Assembly (NCBI RefSeq): GCF_001305575.3
Contig: NZ_CP012373.2
Location: forward strand, 1,736,001 to 1,800,000
DNA: 64,000 nt
From: Beggiatoa leptomitoformis
GTDB lineage: Bacteria; Pseudomonadota; Gammaproteobacteria; Beggiatoales; Beggiatoaceae
Reading direction: 5' to 3'
Below are positions 9,639 through 19,258 of the stretch, piece after piece. The translations under genes were made by a program, and so were the position numbers. The notes beneath the pieces were generated by a model. It saw only the letters and a program-made list of their open reading frames with translations. It was not told the DNA's origin and did not search any database. The first letter of the stretch is position 1. Each line of letters starts with the position of its first letter.

Positions 9639-9747
9639 CTCCACCAGTTATATATTTAACCTGTAATATTGAGGTACTTTTTTAGGAGAACTCTCGTAAA
9701 TTTAAGCATCTACAAGAGTCCTAATATCATGACAAAACATAACTATT

Positions 9748-11931
9748 TCAGTATTTATACCGAAACTCTATAAAATAGAATCGTCCAGCACCAGGCAAGT
9801 CGTTAGGCACATTAACAACTGAACCACTGCTAGGTTCAGGAGAAGGATAACGAACATCTTCGTCAAATAGATTACGAATACCAAATGCAACGTTAGTATT
9901 GCCCGCTCGAATATCTTTGCGACGAATCGTTAAATCTACCGTTGTATAGCCGTTTAATGCAGGGCGTGGATCATTTAGCCCGCGTACCCATCCATTGTTC
10001 CAATTAACTTGGGTATCTACATACCATGTAGAACCAAGCAGATAATCTGCGCGTAAATAAGCCATCTGTTCAGGTGCATTATTCAAGACGTTATTTGCTT
10101 CATCTTTAGCGTTTTGATAACTATAATTAAAAAGCAAGCTAGACTTAATGCTGGTTTTCCAACGCGCTTCGAATTCAAATCCTTGCCCTTTCCAATCGGT
10201 CGCATTTGCATATTGCAATTCAGTATCACCAATAGCAATAAGTGTGATTTTATCCTTAATATTATATTGATATAGGTTAAAAGCTAAATGCAGACTTTCT
10301 AACGCACGATAATCAAAGGCTAATTCCCATGTTTCACTTTTTTCAGGTTTTAAATCTGGGTTGCCAAGAAGAGCTGGGTTGTTTCGGTTATATAAGTTTT
10401 GAAAAGAAGGCGCACGAAAAGCCTTGCCATATAGTAGCTTGGTTGTTAAATCAGAACGTACCTGCCAGACTAAACCAACACGTGGATTAACAGTTGAACC
10501 AAAATCAGAGTATTCATCGTAACGCACACCTGTTGTCAGTTCCCATTCAGGATTGATTGTCCACGCATCCTGTATAAAAAGATACCCATCAGTCCGTGAT
10601 ACTTCTGGTATAAATGAAGCGGATGTATCACTCACATCCACAAGAGTAGTTGGTGACACATCTTCGCCTGTAAAGGGATTAGTACCATAGTTTTTTACCT
10701 CTTTTACTTCATATTGGTCATAGTTAGCGTAACCGACACCAACACGTATCGAATGGTCATCAATGCCATGATAAAATCCAGATAATGCTAATTGTGTTTG
10801 ATTTTCTGACGCTGATGGACGACCCAAATATCCTATTGGATAAGTACCACCGAATGCACCTATAGGAAAGATATAAAACTCTGCCTCAAAATGCGTATTC
10901 AAATAACTCAACTGTGTTTGAACGTCCCAATTTTTGGTAAATTTAGGGTCGTGATAAGTCAGATCAGCATTGATTCTTTGTTCAGACATAGGTTGATCTG
11001 AACCAAGTGCTTGCGCAATGCCTGTTCCAGCCCCCATATCCTCTCCCTTATGCAAACCTGCCCTTAATTGCCAACGCTGTTTACTAATATCAATATGAGT
11101 GTCATAGGTCGTAATTTCTGACCCATACTCGCCTGGTGCTAAAGATGCGTGTGTGCCAAACATACCGTCAAATACAGTTTGTGCATCACTTTCTACTGTA
11201 CCTTGATGTCCATCTGTTTTAGTAAATTCAGCCATTGCCGCGATTTTAAAACCATTCCACTCACTACCATGTGTTACCCAAGTGTCTTGCGTGTTATAAC
11301 TGCCAAGTCGTACACCCACTTCTGTTCCATCAATATCATCAGCCGTTTTAGTGATGATATTAATTACCCCAGCAAGCGCATCAGCCCCATAAACAGCAGA
11401 ACCAGGACCACGAATAATTTCAATACGAGAAACTGTACTAATAGGAAAACCGCTCCAATATAATCCTTTAGAACCACGGTGTGAATCGTTAAGTCGAATA
11501 CCATTAACTAAAACCAATAAACCTGAATCATGGTCTCCCGCTACGGAAATTCCGCGAACACTATAAACAGGGATATTAAAATAGTTGTATGAAACCTGTA
11601 TGCCCGGAACACTACGTAAAGCATCATCGAGCGTTCTTGCACCCATTGCCTCAAGGTCTTGTGATGTAATAACGGTTGTAACTGCAGGTGCGCGGTCCGT
11701 TACCTGTTTTGCTCCTGTAGCAATGCTGGTTGTCTTTGCTTTGACTAAACCACCAAAAATATCAAAAGCATCATCCAACTTAATTTCCACTTCAGACAAT
11801 TCAGCTAAATCTAAATCACGTAATTGTGCCAAACGCGCTCTTTTGGCTATTTCATCATCAGTTGCGGCATGTAGGTCTAACGCTAACAACACTAAGCAAG
11901 CTGTGCATAGATAAATTGTTATCTTATTCAT
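9748..11931 (-). CDS. TonB-dependent outer-membrane receptor
   Basis: The protein has 727 residues. A signal peptide (cleavage near LDLHA) precedes a plug domain with the family motifs TVITSQDLEAMGARTLDDAL, VRGIS and IEIIRGPGSAVYGADALAGVINI. A long beta-barrel follows, and the last residue is the aromatic Tyr of YFIEFRYKY, as needed for BAM recognition. Such receptors take up siderophores, cobalamin, metals or glycans using the proton motive force. GGAG lies 8 bases before the ATG, overlapping the stop of the upstream YfiR gene, so the two are translationally coupled. No ABC importer or Fur-box-like operator is adjacent, and the ligand is unknown. Confidence 0.92.
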   Translation of the reverse strand: MNKITIYLCTACLVLLALDLHAATDDEIAKRARLAQLRDLDLAELSEVEIKLDDAFDIFGGLVKAKTTSIATGAKQVTDRAPAVTTVITSQDLEAMGARTLDDALRSVPGIQVSYNYFNIPVYSVRGISVAGDHDSGLLVLVNGIRLNDSHRGSKGLYWSGFPISTVSRIEIIRGPGSAVYGADALAGVINIITKTADDIDGTEVGVRLGSYNTQDTWVTHGSEWNGFKIAAMAEFTKTDGHQGTVESDAQTVFDGMFGTHASLAPGEYGSEITTYDTHIDISKQRWQLRAGLHKGEDMGAGTGIAQALGSDQPMSEQRINADLTYHDPKFTKNWDVQTQLSYLNTHFEAEFYIFPIGAFGGTYPIGYLGRPSASENQTQLALSGFYHGIDDHSIRVGVGYANYDQYEVKEVKNYGTNPFTGEDVSPTTLVDVSDTSASFIPEVSRTDGYLFIQDAWTINPEWELTTGVRYDEYSDFGSTVNPRVGLVWQVRSDLTTKLLYGKAFRAPSFQNLYNRNNPALLGNPDLKPEKSETWELAFDYRALESLHLAFNLYQYNIKDKITLIAIGDTELQYANATDWKGQGFEFEARWKTSIKSSLLFNYSYQNAKDEANNVLNNAPEQMAYLRADYLLGSTWYVDTQVNWNNGWVRGLNDPRPALNGYTTVDLTIRRKDIRAGNTNVAFGIRNLFDEDVRYPSPEPSSGSVVNVPNDLPGAGRFYFIEFRYKY

Positions 11932-11936
11932 GTTAG

Positions 11937-12527
11937 TTACTCCGCCCCTCTTTGCTGATTAACCGCTTTCAGTTTCGAGTTATCAGCACTTATATCTGTT
12001 GCAACTCTCAAAAGATTCGCACTCGGCTTAATGGCAACCGCATTGATTATTGTTGAATCTAAGGCTAGGCGGACTTTATTATCTTCATTGTAAAATTTGA
12101 GCATTCCACCTTGTTCAACAAAATTCGCCATATCACTCACAGTTAAAATGGGCAGCCGTTGGAGTGCTTGCAAAATCGTTTTTAGCCGTGCTTGTTCCGA
12201 ATCACTAATAAATAATACATGACACGAATTTGCTTCTTGTACTTGTTGCAACCGCTTTACCTTAATAGCATGTCCGTGTACTGTTTGATTTTCAACTACA
12301 ATATCAATATTTTGTTGAAAGGGGTCGCGTCCTAAGATACAAATATAAAAAGATTGATTTTTGTTATCTGATAGGGTTGTTGGAGGATAATACAGAAAGC
12401 TGCCTAGTTTATATAAAAAGGTTGCTTTAATTTCGTATTCTTCCGCAGCTGACAGTGCGTAAGCAACTGGCTGGTAGAGTAACGTGATGAGGGCGAATAT
12501 CACTATTCTCCCTAATAATGTCGACAT
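11937..12527 (-). CDS. YfiR-family (DUF4154) periplasmic protein
   Basis: A 196-residue protein with an N-terminal signal peptide (cleavage near VAYALS). The YfiR fold is recognisable from YEIKATFLYKLGSFLYYP, ICILGRDPF and the HVLFISDSE segment. In Pseudomonas, YfiR is a periplasmic inhibitor of the diguanylate cyclase YfiN. Here no cyclase is adjacent; the gene instead sits 5 bases before a TonB-dependent receptor, a pairing that suggests a periplasmic accessory or sensing role. AGGTGA lies 7 bases before the ATG. Function beyond family membership is inference. Confidence 0.85.
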   Translation of the reverse strand: MSTLLGRIVIFALITLLYQPVAYALSAAEEYEIKATFLYKLGSFLYYPPTTLSDNKNQSFYICILGRDPFQQNIDIVVENQTVHGHAIKVKRLQQVQEANSCHVLFISDSEQARLKTILQALQRLPILTVSDMANFVEQGGMLKFYNEDNKVRLALDSTIINAVAIKPSANLLRVATDISADNSKLKAVNQQRGAE

Positions 12528-12828
12528 AGTGGCTTCACCTAAACATGAAAATGTAAGGAAAGTTTACTATAAAGTTTTTTTAACAACAATATTAGTGGAC
12601 TAATAGCTTTTTGAGAATTTTTTTTATAACGATTTGTTACAACCGCGATATGGTTACTCTAAAGCACAATGTGTAATATACTGTATATTAAATTTTTTTG
12701 GGATTGGCTAAAAATATAATGGACAATTTTGGGGAATATTATCAATCAATAATATTGATAATATCTGCCGATTGCGCGCTTAAATTAGAAAACAATGGAC
12801 ATATTAGATTTCTTGTAAAAGTATCTTA

Positions 12829-12869
12829 GGAAAAATGACAACGGATAATACCGCTTTTAGTGGTATCCA
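12829..12869 (-). repeat. CGGATA hairpin repeat, copy 1
   Basis: On the minus strand TGGATACCAC, a short loop and GGTATTATCCGT form an imperfect hairpin followed by TGTCATTTTTCC. The copy at 57872-57913 has the same core and the same downstream flank (ATCCGTTGT then CATTT), which marks the two as members of one dispersed family. Confidence 0.55.
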
Positions 12870-12901
12870 TGCTGCTTTTGCAAAAGGTTTATTGCGGATA
12901 C

Positions 12902-12930
12902 AAAAAAAGGGCGAATTCATTCGCCCTTCT
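12902..12930 (-). terminator. Rho-independent terminator of phoB
   Basis: A perfect 9-bp stem (AAGGGCGAA at 12907-12915 with TTCGCCCTT at 12920-12928) has a 4-base loop and is followed on the minus strand by a run of T (the A run at 12902-12908). It lies 32 bases past the phoB stop. Confidence 0.9.
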
Positions 12931-12961
12931 ATATAACACCTAATTAAACATAATATTAGAT

Positions 12962-13657
12962 TTATTCGCGCGTCGAAAATCGATAACCTACTCCGCGCAC
13001 GGTTTGAATTAAATAATCATAATTATGATCAGCTAACGCTTTCCGTAAACGGCGAATATGAACGTCGACAGTTCGTTCTTCAATATAAACATTTCCACCC
13101 CATACTTGGTCTAATACTTGGCTACGGCTATAAACCCGTTCAGGATGGCGCATAAAAAAGTAAAGCAAGCGAAATTCTGTAGGGCCCATTTGTACTTCTT
13201 GCCCTGCAATTGTTACGCGATGTTCATTAGGGTCTAGGCGTAATTCATTAACCGCAAGCTGTTCACCTTCCGAATGGGTAGAAGCACGTCGTAACACCGC
13301 TTTAATCCGCGCAACTAATTCTCGTGGCGAAAAAGGCTTGGTAACATAGTCATCCGCACCCACTTCTAACCCCCGAATTTTATCGCTTTCTTCACCACGA
13401 GCCGTTAGCATAATAATAGGAATTTCTTGCGTTTGTGGTTCTTTTTTTAGTTGGCGCGCAAATTCTATACCGCTAACTTTATTAGGTAACATCCAATCTA
13501 ATAAAATCAATTTAGGTAGTTGGTTAAAAATTAAGGTCTGTGCTTGACGGACATCAGCCGCTTCTGTGACGATAAACCCCGCTTTACTCAGGGCAAGGTT
13601 TAACATTTCCCGAATAGGGGCTTCATCTTCAACAATAAGAATAGGTTGCTCTGACAT
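12962..13657 (-). CDS. phoB: Phosphate-regulon response regulator PhoB
   Basis: A 231-residue OmpR-family regulator. The receiver domain has acidic residues at 10-11 (VEDE), the phospho-acceptor Asp54 (LILLDWMLP) and Lys in [11 protein letters not shown]. The winged-helix domain carries [12 protein letters not shown] and [16 protein letters not shown], as in PhoB. I chose the ATG at 13657 because the protein then begins [12 protein letters not shown]; the frame extends to 13723 but that would overlap mutM. No phoR kinase is adjacent. It is downstream of mutM and close to btaAB, whose promoter has a Pho box, which supports a phosphate-sensing role. A strong terminator follows it. Confidence 0.85.
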   Translation of the reverse strand: MSEQPILIVEDEAPIREMLNLALSKAGFIVTEAADVRQAQTLIFNQLPKLILLDWMLPNKVSGIEFARQLKKEPQTQEIPIIMLTARGEESDKIRGLEVGADDYVTKPFSPRELVARIKAVLRRASTHSEGEQLAVNELRLDPNEHRVTIAGQEVQMGPTEFRLLYFFMRHPERVYSRSQVLDQVWGGNVYIEERTVDVHIRRLRKALADHNYDYLIQTVRGVGYRFSTRE

Positions 13658-13701
13658 TTTAAAGGTTACACAGGTTAATGAATAAGAAAAGGTGACAAGT
13701 G

Positions 13702-14517
13702 TTATGTCTGACAATGCGGACAATAATACGTTGCTCGTTGTCCAAGTATGATACGTTCAATTGGTGTGTTACAGGTTACACAGGCTTGCGTGGCACGGTC
13801 ATAAACCCGCAAGGTTTGGCTAAAATAACCCGGTTCACCTTGGGTATTAACAAAATCACGTAAGGTTGTCCCTCCCATTGCGATTGAAGCAGTTAATACT
13901 TCGCGTATCGTACTGGCAAGCTGCTCATAACGGGTTAACGTAATCTCGCCCGCCGCGCGAGTCGGGTGAATGCCTGCTAAAAACAGGGATTCACTCGCAT
14001 AAATGTTGCCTACCCCAACTACAACATGGCTATTCATAATAAAGGTTTTGACGGCAAGCTGTTTTTTACCTGCTTTTTGTTGTAAGTACTTGCCCGTAAA
14101 TTCATTTTCTAAAGGTTCAACGCCCAAACTTGCAAGCAATGGATGCTGTAAAACAGGTTCACTTGTCCATAACACACAACCAAAACGACGCGGGTCGTGA
14201 TAACGCAGGCTAAACGTTTGTCCAAACTGGATTAAAACATGGTCGTGTTTTTTCAGTGGGGTATCAGGAGAGACAATGCGTAAACTGCCCGACATGCCCA
14301 AATGAATAATTAAATGTCCCGTTGGATATGCAAACAGTAAATATTTACCTCGTCGTTGAATATGTTGCAGGGGCTGTCCTAATAGATGTGTTGCAAGGTC
14401 TGACGGCACTGCCCAACGCAAGCGCGATTCACGAACATCAATAGCGGTAACAGTGCGCCCTTCTAAGTGCTGCGCGATGCCTCGGCGAGTGGTTTCAACT
14501 TCAGGTAATTCGGGCAT
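13702..14517 (-). CDS. mutM: Formamidopyrimidine-DNA glycosylase (Fpg/MutM)
   Basis: A 271-residue base-excision repair enzyme that removes 8-oxoguanine and ring-opened purines and nicks the abasic site. After removal of Met1 the N-terminus is the catalytic [16 protein letters not shown] contains the catalytic lysine. [17 protein letters not shown] is the helix-two-turn-helix, and the C-terminal zinc finger has the pairs CVTC and CPHC. The length is normal. It starts 3 bases after the stop of the DUF2157 gene and runs up to phoB, so the three genes probably form an operon. Confidence 0.95.
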   Translation of the reverse strand: MPELPEVETTRRGIAQHLEGRTVTAIDVRESRLRWAVPSDLATHLLGQPLQHIQRRGKYLLFAYPTGHLIIHLGMSGSLRIVSPDTPLKKHDHVLIQFGQTFSLRYHDPRRFGCVLWTSEPVLQHPLLASLGVEPLENEFTGKYLQQKAGKKQLAVKTFIMNSHVVVGVGNIYASESLFLAGIHPTRAAGEITLTRYEQLASTIREVLTASIAMGGTTLRDFVNTQGEPGYFSQTLRVYDRATQACVTCNTPIERIILGQRATYYCPHCQT

Positions 14518-14520
14518 GAT

Positions 14521-15549
14521 TTAATGACGTATGCGTTGTTGAGGAAGTAAATATTTTAGAGAACGCGGCAATTTTTGTTGTATGACCTCGTTAAAATAGG
14601 TTACATACCGTTGATATTGCACGCCTAAAAAAATCACACTTAAGCCTATCAAGGTTAAAATAAAAGGAAATAGCATCGAGTCGGCAAACACGCGATAAGA
14701 TAAATGTCCCACATAAATCAAAATACCTAATGCCCCAAAAATCACAAATACCTTGCGTTGTAATAATACTGATAGAATAAGTAAACTAAGATTGACAATG
14801 AGATAAAGCACCCGTTGTAATTCCTGTTCAGTATCCATCAATATCAACGTAACACTGACCCAAAACGCTAACATGCCAAATAAATATCCCCAAAAGGCGT
14901 AATCTTCACGAGTACGGCGGTCAACTAAATAACTTCCCAACAACATAATAACGCCAAAATACAAGGTAATCGCTCGTTCAACTTGCCAACTAAAGGCGGC
15001 TTCACCACCAAAAATAGTCGGTATCAGTTCTATGGATAAAAACCAACAAGCAAAAGCAATGGGAGCTGTTAGGAATGGGAATGGCACAAACTTCAGTGTA
15101 ATAACGCCAACAATGATAGTGCCAATGGCCATCCAAATGCCACGTTGTGGGAACAAAAAGCTTATATTTTCTTGTTGTTCTAGCAACAGTTGAACGCCAA
15201 AAACGGCAAGCGGTGTCATACAAACAGCTAAGGTAAACAGTAACCCACCTGCTACCCGTTGTTGGGGCTTTTGCCAACAAATACTCCCGAGCAAGATAAA
15301 CAGTAAAGCGTACACCGTCGCAATGCCAATAATGCCAAGACTGCCAAATAGTTGCCATGCCTCAGATAAAAACCACGTCATCGCACACAGTACCAGAAAC
15401 GCACCCAAAAAATAGGCAATATTTGCCATATTAAATTGGGGTTGTGTTTGTCGACTGGTTAAAAACTGCCACAAGGACGTTGCTTGTGTTGCATCGAGAA
15501 TGCCTTGTTTAACCGCATCTTGAATGTCTTGTTGGGAAACTTGCATCAT
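14521..15549 (-). CDS. DUF2157-type polytopic membrane protein
   Basis: A 342-residue protein. A short soluble N-terminus (about 1-40, VSQQDIQDAVKQGILDATQA) of the DUF2157 type is followed by roughly nine to ten hydrophobic segments, and ends with a basic tail. The function of the family is unknown. It heads the operon with mutM and phoB. AGGT lies 6 to 9 bases before the paired ATGs at the start. Confidence 0.75.
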   Translation of the reverse strand: MMQVSQQDIQDAVKQGILDATQATSLWQFLTSRQTQPQFNMANIAYFLGAFLVLCAMTWFLSEAWQLFGSLGIIGIATVYALLFILLGSICWQKPQQRVAGGLLFTLAVCMTPLAVFGVQLLLEQQENISFLFPQRGIWMAIGTIIVGVITLKFVPFPFLTAPIAFACWFLSIELIPTIFGGEAAFSWQVERAITLYFGVIMLLGSYLVDRRTREDYAFWGYLFGMLAFWVSVTLILMDTEQELQRVLYLIVNLSLLILSVLLQRKVFVIFGALGILIYVGHLSYRVFADSMLFPFILTLIGLSVIFLGVQYQRYVTYFNEVIQQKLPRSLKYLLPQQRIRH

Positions 15550-15700
15550 CGAAGACCTATTTTTTTAAGCATTAAGGGAAATTAGGTCTAAGCGTAACAA
15601 GGAATGGTTTGATTCACAATTTGCTTTGTAGATTGCAATACATCACAGACAACACCGCCTTGAGCAGCGTTATCTGTTTACTAACGTAACAAACAGCAGT

Positions 15701-16345
15701 TTATTTTTTCTTAAAACGCGCTAAAAACGCATAATGTCCGCCCAACCCGCGTGTGGTTAGCGTGCCAAGCTCTTGTTTTTCCATATTTTCTAAATAAGGC
15801 AATAAATCAGGTGGATAATGTACGCCAAACAAATCAAGCCAACGAGTTAGCACATATTGAAACCAGCGGGGTAAATCACGTTGGTCAGAAAAATCAACGA
15901 TATGTAACTCGCCACCCGTTTTTAAATTCTGTAATGCCGCTTGTAAGGCTTTTTGCCAAGGCGGAATCATGGATAACGCATAAGAAAAAAAGATTTTATC
16001 AAACGGCTTATCTATATTAAACAGCTTGTTATAATCCAACTCTTCCGCTAAAGCTTGAACTAGATGAATATTTTTTGCGTCAGTGTTTTTCTCTACTTTT
16101 TGCTGCGCCGTAACCAGCATTTCGTTAGACGCATCTAAACCATAAAACTGTGCATTAGGATAACGCTTTGCGAGGAGCAACAAATTTCGTGCTGTACCAC
16201 AACCCATTTCTAACACCGTTTCACCTGCCTGTACAGGCATTTCACGAATGAGCGTATCGCGTCCAAATAAATAATATTTACGAGTTATATCATAGATATA
16301 CCGTTGATAACGATACATCTGATCCATTGCTTGCACTTGGTCCAT
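15701..16345 (-). CDS. btaB: BtaB-like methyltransferase (betaine lipid N-methylation)
   Basis: A 214-residue class I methyltransferase: VLEMGCGTARNLLLLA is motif I, FYGLDASNEML motif II, and IFFSYALSMIPPW follows. BtaB methylates diacylglyceryl-homoserine three times with SAM to give the betaine lipid DGTS. The assignment rests on the immediately upstream BtaA-like gene on the same strand and the phosphate-type promoter before that gene. On its own sequence it could be any lipid or quinone methylase. GAGG lies 9 bases before the ATG. Confidence 0.75.
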   Translation of the reverse strand: MDQVQAMDQMYRYQRYIYDITRKYYLFGRDTLIREMPVQAGETVLEMGCGTARNLLLLAKRYPNAQFYGLDASNEMLVTAQQKVEKNTDAKNIHLVQALAEELDYNKLFNIDKPFDKIFFSYALSMIPPWQKALQAALQNLKTGGELHIVDFSDQRDLPRWFQYVLTRWLDLFGVHYPPDLLPYLENMEKQELGTLTTRGLGGHYAFLARFKKK

Positions 16346-16397
16346 ATTTTCAATCCTCTTTCAAATTGGGGCGAATGGATACGCCCCAACTGATGCA

Positions 16398-17624
16398 CTA
16401 AGCAAATGAATAAATATGGAAACCGCCATAAATCGCCGAGCGGTCTTGTTTAAACAGCTCTTTAGAACGTTCTTCTTCATAAACAAAACGGGAGCGTAAA
16501 GACGCAGGCAATGCCTTTTCAATAGGTGATTCGGGAGACGCGGTGCGGAAAATAATGCGCGTGCCTTCTTTACCAACCCGTGCGATTTCTTGCCACAATT
16601 CGGTTAAGGCTTCTGGTGTCATCCAATCTTGTGAATCAAGAAAAACGAAACGGTCTAAACTGGCATTCGGCTGTTTACGCAGGCAACCCATTAATGAAGT
16701 CACATGGGTTTCAACACGATGTACATTTTCTTTCAAAACATCAAAATGTTCAGCTTTCAAATAATCAGGCAATGCAACCCGTTGTTTATGGTCATAGCTT
16801 GAGCTAAAGGCTTGCCATGCAAAGTAATTATTTTCTATTGGAAATTGGCAAGATAAACGTCTTACACGCTCACGGTATAGATTGACTAAATTGCCTTGTG
16901 ATTCCTCTTTCATATAATCATACTGCTGTGGAGGAATCCCTAAGCTAAAGACTGCAAAGGAAAAATTGCCGATTAATTTTACAACCCAATAATCAAATAA
17001 AGGGGCGATTTCTTCTGCAAAGATTTTTTCTTGGTCAGCGACAGAATTAGCGTGCAAAATTTTGCCTAAATCATAACCCGCAATTTTGGATAATCTGTGC
17101 AAAAAGCGCATGAAATAACCAAAGCGGGCTTGACGATATAAGCCTTTTGTAAAAAAATTAATTCGCGCGGAGGATTTCGTTAAAAACGTCTTATTTTCCC
17201 AAAAAGCAATGGCTTCTGGGTCTAAATGTGGTTTGATGTGGGTTTTGTATTTTTCTACATTATCAGGACGATTGCCATAACCGAAAAAGTCATAAAAATC
17301 ATCGTATTTTGGTAAATTAGCCAATGCAGCTAATTTAAAACGAGTTAGGTGCATGTGATATTGATTCAAGTCCACTGCAACAATGGCTGCAGGGCGTTCA
17401 ATCAAATAATTTAAAATATTACAACCACCAGAGGCAATTGTGAGAATGCGGCTATCTGATGTTAGTTGTAAGGCTTGTAAATCAACGTTGGGATCTTCCC
17501 ATATCTGATTGTAAACAAAGCCATTAAACCAAAAACTGAATAAACGCTCTAATATGCCTTGACGACTCATTAATTCATTTTGATGAACCGCCGTTTTTAG
17601 TAACTCAGCAGACACTGCACTCAT
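16398..17624 (-). CDS. btaA: BtaA-like SAM:diacylglycerol 3-amino-3-carboxypropyl transferase (DUF3419)
   Basis: A 408-residue protein of the DUF3419/BtaA family. QIWEDPNVDLQAL near residue 40 is characteristic, followed by a SAM-binding segment ILTIASGGCNILNYL and VAVDLNQYH. The C-terminal part has RFVFLDSQDWM and RIIFRTASPESPIE. BtaA transfers the aminocarboxypropyl group of SAM to diacylglycerol, the first step of phosphorus-free betaine lipid synthesis. Bacteria use it to replace phospholipids when phosphate is short. The gene precedes btaB and is preceded by a Pho box at 17679-17696. Confidence 0.85.
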   Translation of the reverse strand: MSAVSAELLKTAVHQNELMSRQGILERLFSFWFNGFVYNQIWEDPNVDLQALQLTSDSRILTIASGGCNILNYLIERPAAIVAVDLNQYHMHLTRFKLAALANLPKYDDFYDFFGYGNRPDNVEKYKTHIKPHLDPEAIAFWENKTFLTKSSARINFFTKGLYRQARFGYFMRFLHRLSKIAGYDLGKILHANSVADQEKIFAEEIAPLFDYWVVKLIGNFSFAVFSLGIPPQQYDYMKEESQGNLVNLYRERVRRLSCQFPIENNYFAWQAFSSSYDHKQRVALPDYLKAEHFDVLKENVHRVETHVTSLMGCLRKQPNASLDRFVFLDSQDWMTPEALTELWQEIARVGKEGTRIIFRTASPESPIEKALPASLRSRFVYEEERSKELFKQDRSAIYGGFHIYSFA

Positions 17625-17662
17625 GTTTTCTTTCCCGTCACGGTGTTTGTATGATCTTAACG

Positions 17663-17696
17663 ATACTAATCAATCTAAATGACGCTTTGATGACAG
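17663..17696 (-). promoter_or_regulatory. Pho-box promoter of btaAB
   Basis: On the minus strand CTGTCATCAAAGCGTCAT (17696-17679) matches the two 7-base half-sites of the PhoB box (CTGTCAT, 4 bases, CTGTCAT) with two mismatches in the second half. Ten bases downstream is a -10-like TAGTAT (17668-17663). This is the spacing expected when PhoB replaces the -35 element. The btaA ATG is 55 bases from the box. PhoB is encoded 4 kb away. Confidence 0.72.
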
Positions 17697-17817
17697 GTAT
17701 TTTAAATATTCTGGAGTAAACCAATCTGTTTAGCACTACTCAATTTATCTGCTGTAAGATGAACAAAAACCTTTCTAATTTTAGGTAGATAGCGATATAA
17801 AATAATTGCGTTTTGTA

Positions 17818-17835
17818 TCCCCCGCAAACGGGGGA
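17818..17835. terminator. GC-rich hairpin after lipA
   Basis: TCCCCCG (17818-17824) pairs with CGGGGGA (17829-17835) around a 4-base loop. It stands 33 bases past the lipA stop on the minus strand. No T run follows, so it may be a weak terminator or an RNA-stabilising hairpin rather than a classical terminator. Confidence 0.45.
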
Positions 17836-17868
17836 GAATTTATTCTGATGGTTCTAAATTATAAAACG

Positions 17869-18819
17869 TTAAAAAGTTCCTTCTGCTTGTTTATCCGCAT
17901 GATAAGAAGAACGTACCAATGGCGCACTAGCAACTTGTTTAAAGCCCATTTGTTTGGCTGTTTCTCCCAATTCTTTAAATTCTTGAGGAGTAACATAGCG
18001 TTGTAATGCTAAATGATGTTGGCTAGGTTGCAAATATTGCCCTAATGTCAACATATCGCAATCATGCGTGCGTAAATCCGCCATGACCGCCTGTACTTCT
18101 TCTAGCGTTTCTCCTAGCCCTAACATCAAGCCTGATTTTGTTAATACATCAGGATGTTGCGCTTTATACTGTTTAATAAGGTTTAATGACCACGCATAAT
18201 CTGCTCCCGGACGTGCTTGTTTATATAAACGAGGAACGGTTTCTAAATTATGATTAAAGACATCAGGAGGGGCTTGATGCAGAATTTCTAAGGCTTTTTC
18301 TAGCCGTCCGCGAAAATCAGGGACTAATACCTCAATGCGTGTTTTTGGCGATAATTCTCGAATCGCGCTAATACATGCTACAAAATGCCCAGCTCCCCCG
18401 TCGCGTAAATCATCACGGTCAACGGATGTAATCACCACATAATTCAGTCCCATATCAGCAATTGTATGGGCTAAATTTATCGGCTCATTTTCATCCAATG
18501 GTTCAGGACGACCATGCGCAACATCACAAAAAGGACAGCGACGAGTGCAAATATCACCCATAATCATAAAAGTTGCTGTTCCGCCTGAAAAACACTCGTT
18601 TAAATTAGGGCAAGAGGCTTCTTCACAGACAGTATGCAATTGATGTGTACGGAGTTTATCCTTTAAATCGCGCACGGCTGAGCCACTTGGCACACGAATG
18701 CGTATCCATTCTGGTTTACGTTGCGGTTCAGCGGGAACAACTTTAATGGGAATACGTGCAGTTTTATCCGCACCGCGTTGATGCTTACCAATTTCAACAG
18801 ATTTGGATGGATTATCCAT
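17869..18819 (-). CDS. lipA: Lipoyl synthase LipA
   Basis: A 316-residue radical-SAM enzyme that inserts two sulfur atoms into protein-bound octanoate. The auxiliary cluster motif C-x4-C-x5-C is [12 protein letters not shown]. The radical-SAM motif is [10 protein letters not shown] (C-x3-C-x2-C). The C-terminal RSSYHA contains the serine that ligates the auxiliary cluster. lipB is not next to it. The gene is full length. Confidence 0.96.
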   Translation of the reverse strand: MDNPSKSVEIGKHQRGADKTARIPIKVVPAEPQRKPEWIRIRVPSGSAVRDLKDKLRTHQLHTVCEEASCPNLNECFSGGTATFMIMGDICTRRCPFCDVAHGRPEPLDENEPINLAHTIADMGLNYVVITSVDRDDLRDGGAGHFVACISAIRELSPKTRIEVLVPDFRGRLEKALEILHQAPPDVFNHNLETVPRLYKQARPGADYAWSLNLIKQYKAQHPDVLTKSGLMLGLGETLEEVQAVMADLRTHDCDMLTLGQYLQPSQHHLALQRYVTPQEFKELGETAKQMGFKQVASAPLVRSSYHADKQAEGTF

Positions 18820-18884
18820 AAATTTCTCTATCTACATGAGGTGATTAAAAATTAGACAACCATTTTTAGTGATAAATAACATCA

Positions 18885-19136
18885 CTATATAGAGGGTTTT
18901 TTATTAGGAACTGATTTGGCTGTCGGTTTTTCGGGGGGCGTAGCGGATTGAACCGTTGCTTTTTGTGCATCCTCCGCTTTTTTCTTTTTTACTTGTTGAA
19001 TGGCGATTTCTTGCATTAACCACATTTCCTTTTCGCGTCGCTCTTGTTCTAAGCGTTGAACTTTACGTTTATACAAAAAAATCGTTAAAACACCTATAGA
19101 TACTAGTAAAAAAAATAATATGTACATCATTTCCAT
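18885..19136 (-). CDS. Small membrane-anchored coiled-coil protein, function unknown
   Basis: About 83 residues. One N-terminal membrane segment (MMYILFFLLVSIGVLTIFLY) is followed by a strongly charged helix (KVQRLEQERREKEMWLMQE) and a Lys/Pro-rich tail. I chose the ATG at 19136, with GAGGCGA about 8 bases upstream, over the TTG at 19151. It lies 65 bases upstream of lipA on the same strand. I recognise no family. Confidence 0.6.
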   Translation of the reverse strand: MEMMYILFFLLVSIGVLTIFLYKRKVQRLEQERREKEMWLMQEIAIQQVKKKKAEDAQKATVQSATPPEKPTAKSVPNKKPSI

Positions 19137-19258
19137 AAATATTCGCCTCAATAAAAAATGTGCTTAACAATAAGTTTGGCAGACTCTGCACGTTATTATC
19201 AGGTTAATTCAGGCTAAAATAAAAAACTTTTTATTGTGGCAAGAGGGTTAAATTCAAC

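Larger units (their letters stand above)
12528..12961. other. Intergenic region between yfiR and phoB
   Basis: These 434 bases hold no convincing coding frame. They contain the leader of the yfiR-receptor operon, one copy of the CGGATA hairpin repeat (12829-12869) and the phoB terminator (12902-12930). The rest is AT-rich and unremarkable. Confidence 0.6.
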
